Shown here: positions 58,319 through 64,000 of the stretch, one piece after another
Layout of the letters: each line of letters begins with the position of its first letter
How positions within the stretch are numbered: the stretch's first letter is position 1
Source: Trinickia terrae
Lineage (GTDB): Bacteria; Pseudomonadota; Gammaproteobacteria; Burkholderiales; Burkholderiaceae
Length of the DNA stretch: 64,000 bases
Reading direction: 5' to 3'
NCBI RefSeq assembly: GCF_005144415.1
Contig: NZ_SWJE01000003.1
Location: forward strand, 310,001-374,000
Position numbers and translations under genes: made by a program
Notes under the pieces: model-generated
Told to the model about the DNA's origin: nothing
The model's database searches: none
Seen by the model: only the letters and a program-made list of their open reading frames with translations

Positions 58319-60406
58319 TTACTGCCCGCGCATGAAGAGGCGGTCGAGGTCCGAGAGCGTCAACTGGTACCAGGTCGGACGCCCGTGGTTGCATTGGTCC
58401 GCGCGCTCGGTCGCTTCCATCTGGCGCAAGAGCGCGTTCATCTCGTCGAGCGTCAGGCGCCGGTTCGCGCGCACCGCGTGGTGGCAGGCGAGCGTGCCGA
58501 GCAGCTCGTGCTGGCGCTCGGTCAACACGCGCGAGCCGCCGTAGGCGTGCAGGTCGGCGAGCACCGCGCGCGCGAGCGCCTGCAGGTCGGCGTCCTTCAG
58601 CAGCGCGGGCACGGCGCGGATCGCGAGCGTCGTCGGCGACAGCACGGCGAGGTCGAAGCCGAGTGCGTCGAGCGTCGCGCGTTCCTCTTCGACGACGCCG
58701 ATCTCGACGGCGTCCGCCTGCATCGAGACGGGGATCAAAAGCGGCTGGACCGCGATCGAGCGATCGGCGAGCGCGGTCTTGAACTGCTCGTAGAGGATGC
58801 GCTCGTGGGCTGCGTGCATGTCGACGATCACGAGGCCGCGCGCGTTCTGCGCGAGCACGTAGATGCCGTGGATCTGGCCGAGCGCGAAGCCGAGCGGGTG
58901 GTCGTCGCTTGCCGCGAACGAGGGAGCGCTGGCGTATGGCGTGCTCGCGGGCGCAGCAGCGCCGGCGCCTTCCGCGATTCCACCTGACGGCATGGCGGGT
59001 TCGGCAGCGGGGTCGCGCGCTTCGTAAGCCGTCGTCGCCCCTTGCGCCGTGCCCGCGCCAACGTCCTTGCGGCCGAACAGCGCGTCGTAGAGCGCAAGCG
59101 GCTGCGCGACTGGCAGCGTGCCTTGCGTCATGCGCGACTGCCGCAGCCAGGTGCTGCCGGGCTCGCCGCCGTGGCCGATGTTGCCGGTGCCGCCGCTTCC
59201 TCCGACGGCTCCGCCAGCGCCCGCCGCCGCCCCCAGCGGCGTCGACCCGGACGAAGCCGGCCTCACCGGCTCGATATGCGCAGCATGGCCGCCCGCCGTG
59301 GTATCCGGCGACGCGCCCGCGTGCCGCGCGAGCGCGCGCTGCACCGCGTGGAAGACGAACTGGTGGATCGAGCGCGAGTCGCGAAAGCGCACCTCGATCT
59401 TCGACGGATGCACGTTCACGTCGACCGCCTCGGGCGGCAGGTCGAGGAACAGCACGTAGGACGGAAAGCGCTCGCCGTGCAGCACGTCCTCGTAAGCGGC
59501 GCGCACCGCGTGCGTCAGCAGCTTGTCGCGCACGAAGCGGCCGTTGACGAAGAAATACTGCTGATCGGCGCGGCCGCGGCTCGCGGTCGGCAGGCCGGCG
59601 CAGCCGTAGACGGCGAGCGGTCCGGCCGCTTCCTCGAGCGGCAGGTGCGCAGTGGCGAACGTCTCGCCGAGGATCTTCGCGACGCGCGTGGCCGGATCGC
59701 TCGCGTTCCAGTGCTCGACTGCGCGTCCGTTGTGCAGCACCGAGATCGCCACGTCCGGGCGCGCCAGCGCCGAGCGGCGGATCATCTCGAGGCAATGGCC
59801 GAGCTCGGTCTGCTCGCTTTTCAGGAATTTGCGGCGCGCAGGCGTGTTGAAGTACAGCTCGCGCACTTCGATCGTCGTGCCCGTGGTGCCCGCGGCGGGC
59901 GTCAGGTCGCCGGTCTGCGCGTCGATGCGCGTGGCGTGCGGGGCGTCGGCGGTGCGGCTCGTGATGGCCATCTCCGCCACCGACGCGATCGACGCCAGCG
60001 CCTCGCCGCGAAACCCGAGCGTCGCGACCGATTCGAGCTCGGCGAGCGAGCGGATCTTGCTGGTGGCGTGCCGCATCAGCGCGAGCGGCAGCTCGGCGGA
60101 GGGGATGCCGCAGCCATCGTCGGCGATCGAGATGCGCTTGACGCCGCCTTCGTCGAGCACGATGCGCAGCGTCTTGGCGCCGGCGTCGAGCGCGTTTTCG
60201 AGCAATTCCTTGACGACCGACGCCGGCCGCTCGACGACTTCGCCGGCGGCGATCTGGCTGATCAACTGGTCGGGAAGCGGTTGAATGGCGCGGAGCGGGC
60301 GCGGGGAGAGCGCCGCTGAAGCAGGCGCGGAGAGGTTCGGCTCGGCATTTCCCGCGGAGACTTCCTTCGGGGCGCTGGCCGGCTGCGGTTCGGTGAATTC
60401 GGACAT
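58319..60406 (-). CDS. mutL: DNA mismatch repair protein MutL (with endonuclease motifs)
   Basis: This 695-residue mismatch-repair matchmaker has a GHKL ATPase core: [46 protein letters not shown] and [17 protein letters not shown]. After a Gly/Ala/Pro-rich linker (about 375-505), the C-terminal domain shows [12 protein letters not shown] (DxHAx2Ex4E-type metal motif), ACHHAVRA and [11 protein letters not shown]. All are typical of MutL proteins that nick DNA, as expected where MutH is absent. The ATG at 60406 (MSEFTEPQ) is preferred to an upstream in-frame start. Confidence 0.96.
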   Translation of the reverse strand: MSEFTEPQPASAPKEVSAGNAEPNLSAPASAALSPRPLRAIQPLPDQLISQIAAGEVVERPASVVKELLENALDAGAKTLRIVLDEGGVKRISIADDGCGIPSAELPLALMRHATSKIRSLAELESVATLGFRGEALASIASVAEMAITSRTADAPHATRIDAQTGDLTPAAGTTGTTIEVRELYFNTPARRKFLKSEQTELGHCLEMIRRSALARPDVAISVLHNGRAVEHWNASDPATRVAKILGETFATAHLPLEEAAGPLAVYGCAGLPTASRGRADQQYFFVNGRFVRDKLLTHAVRAAYEDVLHGERFPSYVLFLDLPPEAVDVNVHPSKIEVRFRDSRSIHQFVFHAVQRALARHAGASPDTTAGGHAAHIEPVRPASSGSTPLGAAAGAGGAVGGSGGTGNIGHGGEPGSTWLRQSRMTQGTLPVAQPLALYDALFGRKDVGAGTAQGATTAYEARDPAAEPAMPSGGIAEGAGAAAPASTPYASAPSFAASDDHPLGFALGQIHGIYVLAQNARGLVIVDMHAAHERILYEQFKTALADRSIAVQPLLIPVSMQADAVEIGVVEEERATLDALGFDLAVLSPTTLAIRAVPALLKDADLQALARAVLADLHAYGGSRVLTERQHELLGTLACHHAVRANRRLTLDEMNALLRQMEATERADQCNHGRPTWYQLTLSDLDRLFMRGQ

Positions 60407-60631
60407 TGCGGAATTATAGCGATTCGCAGTTATGGGCCCGGCAGGCGCTGGCGGCTCGTTCAAGTTCCATTTTTGAGAAATATGCAGGGCACTTTCGGTA
60501 TCATGGCGCGGTCAATTCGCTGGCGTCGTTCGGGCCCGCCGACGCCCCGGAGGAAGTCCCCTTGGGGGATGCGTGGGCCGCGCGGCGCGAATTCCACGCC
60601 ACACCAACGCACTTTTTCGAAAGGGAAGCAC

Positions 60632-61321
60632 TTGAACACGTTGCTGCAGTTTGCCGAGCTGGTCTTGCATATCGATAAGTTCCTCGGTGTCTTCATTCAT
60701 CAATACGGCGCGTGGGTGTATGCGGTGCTGTTCCTGATCGTCTTCTGCGAAACGGGGCTCGTGATTCTGCCGTTCCTGCCTGGCGATTCGCTGCTCTTCA
60801 TCGGCGGTGCGTTCTGCGCGACGGGCGAGATGCACCTGGAGCTGCTGATTTTCCTGCTGCTGGCCGCATCGATCAGCGGCAACAGCCTGAACTTCGCGAT
60901 CGGCAAGGCGATCGGGCCGAAAGTGTTCAATACCCACATTCCGGTTCTCGAGCGCTTCCTCGACCGGGCCGCGCTGCAGAAAACCCACGATTTCTACGAG
61001 AAGCACGGCGGCAAGACGCTCGTGCTCGCGCGCTTCATTCCCGTGGTGCGGACCTTCGCGCCGTTCGTCGCGGGCGTGTCGGCGATGCGCTTTACGCGCT
61101 TCCAGTTCTTCAACGTGGCTGGTGCGCTCTTCTGGGTGCTGCTGCTCGTCCTGCTGGGCTATTTCTTCGGCAACATCCCGTTCATTCGCCAGTACCTGAA
61201 CGTGATCGTGCTGGTCGGCATCGGCGCGGCCATCGTGCCGATCCTGATCGGCGCACTGTGGAAGCTTTTGCGCGGCAAGAGCTCGGCCGGCGCGGTTCAC
61301 AAGCCGGGCAACAACCGCTGA
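60632..61321 (+). CDS. DedA family membrane protein
   Basis: This 229-residue membrane protein of the SNARE-associated/VTT (DedA) family includes flippases for undecaprenyl phosphate and phospholipid. Conserved regions are FCETGLVILPFLPGDSLLFIGG near 40, the re-entrant loop FYEKHGGKTLVLARFIPVVRTF near 128-149, and PFVAGVSAMRF. TTG at 60632 is chosen because AGGGAAG lies just before it; the upstream in-frame region looks non-coding. It is divergent from mutL. Confidence 0.93.
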   Translation: MNTLLQFAELVLHIDKFLGVFIHQYGAWVYAVLFLIVFCETGLVILPFLPGDSLLFIGGAFCATGEMHLELLIFLLLAASISGNSLNFAIGKAIGPKVFNTHIPVLERFLDRAALQKTHDFYEKHGGKTLVLARFIPVVRTFAPFVAGVSAMRFTRFQFFNVAGALFWVLLLVLLGYFFGNIPFIRQYLNVIVLVGIGAAIVPILIGALWKLLRGKSSAGAVHKPGNNR

Positions 61322-61410
61322 GCGGATGCGGGGCCGGCCGTCGGTAGGCCTCCTCGCATATCCGCCGCAAGCGCTTCGCACTCCCGCAACCAAGAACGAG
61401 AGGTGCATCG

Positions 61411-62037
61411 ATGACCGTTCCGAACTCCGACATCCACCTGATCTCGGCCGAGCTCGAAAGCCTGCGGCCGACGCAAATGACCGTCGGCTATCACGAGGTT
61501 ACCGCCAAGCGTGGCCATTGGAAGACGCTCGACAAGAAAGGCCGCGCGAGCGCGATCGCGACGCACTGGTTCCCCGCCGTGCTGGGCCCGAAGCGCGACT
61601 ATTACGTGGTCGACCATCACCACCTTGGGCTCGCCCTGATCGAAGAGGGCGTCAAGGAGGTCAAGGTGATGGTGCTGAGGGACTTGTCGTGGCTCGACCC
61701 GGTGATCTTCTGGCGCATGATGGAGCACAACCAATGGGTGCATCCGTTCGGCCCGGACGGCACGCGCCACGACTACGAGCACCTGCCCGACACGCTCAAC
61801 GGCCTGACCGACGATCCTTATCGCAGCCTGGCGGGCGAGTTGCGCCGCGCGGGCGGCTATGCGAAGGATGCGACGCCGTTCAGCGAGTTCCTGTGGGCCG
61901 ACTACCTGCGCCCGAGGATTCCGGAAAAGCGCATCAGGAAGGACTTCGCCAAGGCGCTCAAAGACGCGCTCGCCGTCGTGCACGAGCAGGACGCGCGCTA
62001 TCTGCCGGGCTGGTCCGGCAAGATCGAGTTGCGCTGA
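61411..62037 (+). CDS. ParB-like nuclease-fold protein (ParBc_2 type)
   Basis: This 208-residue protein has an N-terminal ParB/Srx-like fold: PTQMTVGYHEVTAKRGHW, a middle FPAVLGPKRDYYVVDHHHLGLAL near 65-87 with the DxHH core, and VKVMVLRDLSW. The C-terminal part (about 110-205) is unlike plasmid-partition ParB and has no helix-turn-helix that I can see. It is not a chromosome-segregation gene by context, sitting between dedA and a cytochrome b561. Function unknown; nuclease or nucleotide binding is possible. Confidence 0.8.
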   Translation: MTVPNSDIHLISAELESLRPTQMTVGYHEVTAKRGHWKTLDKKGRASAIATHWFPAVLGPKRDYYVVDHHHLGLALIEEGVKEVKVMVLRDLSWLDPVIFWRMMEHNQWVHPFGPDGTRHDYEHLPDTLNGLTDDPYRSLAGELRRAGGYAKDATPFSEFLWADYLRPRIPEKRIRKDFAKALKDALAVVHEQDARYLPGWSGKIELR

Positions 62038-62136
62038 AACTTGCGGATTCTTGCGGCGGGTTAAGGTTCGCCTAAGGATTTGTCGTTTATCATCAGGCGC
62101 TTACAAAACCAATAAAACCTGAAAACGGGAGTCCTC

Positions 62137-62667
62137 ATGCAATCGACCATGCGTTCCGGGCGGTATTCCAAGCCGGCCATCTTTTTTCACTGGGCGATTT
62201 TCCTGCTGGTCGCGCTCGCTTATCTCGCGATCGAAGTCCGCGGCCCGAAGGGCACCGATAGCCGCGTGTTCTGGAGCAACGTGCATTTCTGGTGCGGCGC
62301 GCTGGTGCTCATGCTCGCGGTGCCGCGTTTCTTCTGGCGTTTGTGGAAAGGCGCGCCGGCCGAGTTCGGAGCGAATCCACTGCTCGCGTTCCTGGCGCGC
62401 CTCGTGCACGTCGCGCTTTATCTCTTCATTTTCGTGCAGCCGCTGCTCGGCATCCTGTTCGTCAACCTGGGCGGACATCCGGTGACGCTCCCCGGCCTGC
62501 CTTTCGATATTGTGCTGGCGGGACCCGACCCCGCCGCGCGCACGGTGCTCAAGGAAGCGCATGAGCTGATCGGCAATGCGTTCTACTGGGTGATCGGCCT
62601 TCACGCGCTCGCTGCGATCGGGCACCACGTCGTGTTCAAGGACAACACGCTGCGGCGGATGATCTGA
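62137..62667 (+). CDS. Cytochrome b561 family protein
   Basis: This 176-residue, four-helix membrane b-type cytochrome is related to the one at 2287. Candidate haem His residues lie in IFFHWAIFLLVALAYL, NVHFWCGALVLML, LVHVALYLFIFVQPLLG and VIGLHALAAIGHHVVF. GGGAG precedes the ATG. It probably shuttles electrons from quinol to a periplasmic acceptor. It is convergent with xylH, 3 bases away. Confidence 0.92.
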   Translation: MQSTMRSGRYSKPAIFFHWAIFLLVALAYLAIEVRGPKGTDSRVFWSNVHFWCGALVLMLAVPRFFWRLWKGAPAEFGANPLLAFLARLVHVALYLFIFVQPLLGILFVNLGGHPVTLPGLPFDIVLAGPDPAARTVLKEAHELIGNAFYWVIGLHALAAIGHHVVFKDNTLRRMI

Positions 62668-62670
62668 TCC

Positions 62671-63870
62671 TCAGCGCCGGTTCGACCCCGACACCACGTC
62701 GATCCACACGGCCAGCACCAGAATCCCGCCTTTCACGATCATCTGCCAGTAGGCATCGACATCGAGCATCGACATGCCGTTGTCGAGGCTAGCCATCACG
62801 AGCGCGCCGATCAGCGCGCCGTAGACGGTCCCCGAGCCGCCGCGCATCGACGTGCCGCCGATGAAGCACGCGGCGATCGCGTCCAGCTCTCCCATCGAGC
62901 CCGCCGAGGGCGACCCCGCCGCGAGCCGCGCGGTGTTTACGATGCCCGCGAACGCGCACATGAGCCCCATCAGCGCGAAGATCGCGAGCTTCACGCGATT
63001 CGTGTTGACGCCCGACAGGCGCGTCGCCTCGAGGTTCGAGCCGACCGCATAGATGCGGCGCCCGAACACCGTCTGCGTCGCGATCCAGGAGAACACGCCG
63101 AGCAGCGCGAGCAGCAGCAGGACCGGCACCGGGATGCCGCCGTAGCGGTCGAGTGTCGCGACGAAGGCGAGCAGGATCGCGCCCGCGCCGGCGATCTTCG
63201 CCACGTCCTGCCAGCGCGGCGCCAAAGGCAGCCGATAGCGCTGGCGGTTTTGGCGCTGGCGCATCGTGAGCAGCGCCAGCAGCAGGAACAGCGCGACCGC
63301 GAGCGCATCGCCTGCGACGCGCGGCAGGTAGCCCTGGCCGATGAAGACGAAGCTGTCCGAGACGGGCGCGATCGTCGAGCCGCCGGTGACGCCAAGCAGG
63401 ATGCCGCGATAGGCGAGCATGCCGCCGAGCCCGACGATGAACGACGGAATGCCTCGATAAGCCGACAGCCACCCGTTGGCCATCCCGACCAGCACGCCGA
63501 GCAGCATGACGACGGGCACTGTCGCGCCGATGGGCCAATGGAGGGTCACGTCGAGAATCGCCGCGATGCCGCCGAGCAGGCCTAGCAGCGAGCCGACCGA
63601 CAAATCGATCTCGCCCGAGATGATGACGAACACCATTCCGCACGCGAGCATGCCCGTGATCGCCATCTGCCGCAGCAGGTTCGAGAGGTTGCGCGGCGTG
63701 ATGAACGCGCCGTCGGTGAGGAACGAGAAGAAGATCCAGATCGCCGCGACCGCGATGAGCAGCGCCAGGATCTTGTAGCGCGCGAACAACTGCTGGAAGC
63801 GCTGGGCGGCCGCCATGGAGCCGCGCGAGGCGGCGTCCTGCGCGCCGGGGGAGGAGACATCGGGAGTCAT
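62671..63870 (-). CDS. xylH: Xylose ABC transporter permease XylH
   Basis: This 399-residue permease of the ribose/xylose (CUT2) ABC family has ten or so membrane helices. Family signatures are [23 protein letters not shown] near 95, [20 protein letters not shown], and [29 protein letters not shown] near 335-363. The xylose assignment rests on its length, which is greater than RbsC's, and on likeness to XylH; another pentose is possible. Its ATG overlaps the xylG stop (ATGA). Confidence 0.88.
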   Translation of the reverse strand: MTPDVSSPGAQDAASRGSMAAAQRFQQLFARYKILALLIAVAAIWIFFSFLTDGAFITPRNLSNLLRQMAITGMLACGMVFVIISGEIDLSVGSLLGLLGGIAAILDVTLHWPIGATVPVVMLLGVLVGMANGWLSAYRGIPSFIVGLGGMLAYRGILLGVTGGSTIAPVSDSFVFIGQGYLPRVAGDALAVALFLLLALLTMRQRQNRQRYRLPLAPRWQDVAKIAGAGAILLAFVATLDRYGGIPVPVLLLLALLGVFSWIATQTVFGRRIYAVGSNLEATRLSGVNTNRVKLAIFALMGLMCAFAGIVNTARLAAGSPSAGSMGELDAIAACFIGGTSMRGGSGTVYGALIGALVMASLDNGMSMLDVDAYWQMIVKGGILVLAVWIDVVSGSNRR

Positions 63871-64000
63871 GCTGCGTTCGCTCCGTTGGAGATCGTGGGT
63901 CGCTGCGCGGGACTGATCGCGGCGGTGAGGATGTCTTCTTGCGTGAGGCCGTCGTTGACGAAGTCGCCGCGCACCTCGCCCTCGCCGATCACGAGCACGC
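63867..64000 (-). CDS. xylG: Sugar ABC transporter ATP-binding protein XylG (3' end)
   Basis: Only the last 44 residues are in the window ([20 protein letters not shown], then EDILTAAI). The GE(G)[17 protein letters not shown] ending is the usual C-terminus of sugar ABC ATPases of the XylG/RbsA family. It ends in TGA overlapping the xylH start. Confidence 0.85.
   Translation of the reverse strand, partial: VLVIGEGEVRGDFVNDGLTQEDILTAAISPAQRPTISNGANAA

Overview
The window is a gene-dense, GC-rich stretch of a Burkholderiales chromosome, most likely Burkholderia sensu lato (Burkholderia, Paraburkholderia, Caballeronia or Trinickia). This rests on protein likeness and on gene orders that I recall from that group: yajC-secD-secF, tgt-queA-recG-oxyR, ubiA-proC-yggS, glcDEF, hrcA-nadK-recN, grpE-dnaK-dnaJ, purM-hda-pcnB-folK-panB and mutL-miaA. 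Species was not determined. Almost everything is core housekeeping. No rRNA, tRNA, insertion sequence or CRISPR array was seen.

Layout. 1-1958: leftward pqi (MCE) lipid-transport operon, with PqiA split into two proteins. 2287-4058: cytochrome b561 and two YceI-like periplasmic proteins. 4191-4501: a scrambled remnant of an MFS transporter. 4596-10739: leftward secF, secD, yajC, tgt, queA. 10937-16301: rightward recG, oxyR, two tiny genes, dps and ubiA, with OxyR-type boxes before oxyR and before the tiny genes. 16314-17883: proC and yggS. 18189-19971: a lower-GC cassette of three overlapping genes that looks like a type VI secretion spike (PAAR), a glycine-zipper effector and an immunity protein. 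19989-25399: glcF, glcE, glcD and a further FAD-linked oxidase. 25556-27196: a cobalamin adenosyltransferase, then aroG (DAHP synthase) on the other strand. 27315-27516: aroG leader with a textbook attenuator. 27614-34377: tldD, a nitrilase-family amidase and a giant YhdP-like protein. 34525-42904: glnE, recN, nadK, hrcA, hemH, hsp15. 42876-43037: a small exported-looking peptide gene overlapping hsp15 on the other strand. 43256-47552: the heat-shock genes grpE, dnaK, dnaJ behind a sigma-32-type promoter. 47602-49515: pabB-pabC fusion. 49700-56023: leftward panB, deoxynucleoside kinase, folK, pcnB, a HAD phosphatase, hda and a PerM/AI-2E transporter. 56171-57232: purM. 57352-60406: miaA and mutL. 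60632-62667: a DedA protein, a ParB-like protein and a second cytochrome b561. 62671-64000: xylH and the end of xylG.

The two most notable items are these. (1) The aroG leader: a promoter (TTGTCA, 17 bp, TATAAA), a 22-residue leader peptide with eight aromatic codons in a row, and three mutually exclusive RNA pairings ending in a rho-independent terminator. Transcription of the first enzyme of aromatic amino acid synthesis should therefore be controlled by attenuation through charged Phe/Tyr/Trp tRNA. (2) The orphan type VI effector cassette next to yggS, with low GC and translationally coupled genes. Also notable are a pair of very small genes between oxyR and dps behind an OxyR-like half box, and 50-bp-spaced repeats plus a perfect palindrome before purM.
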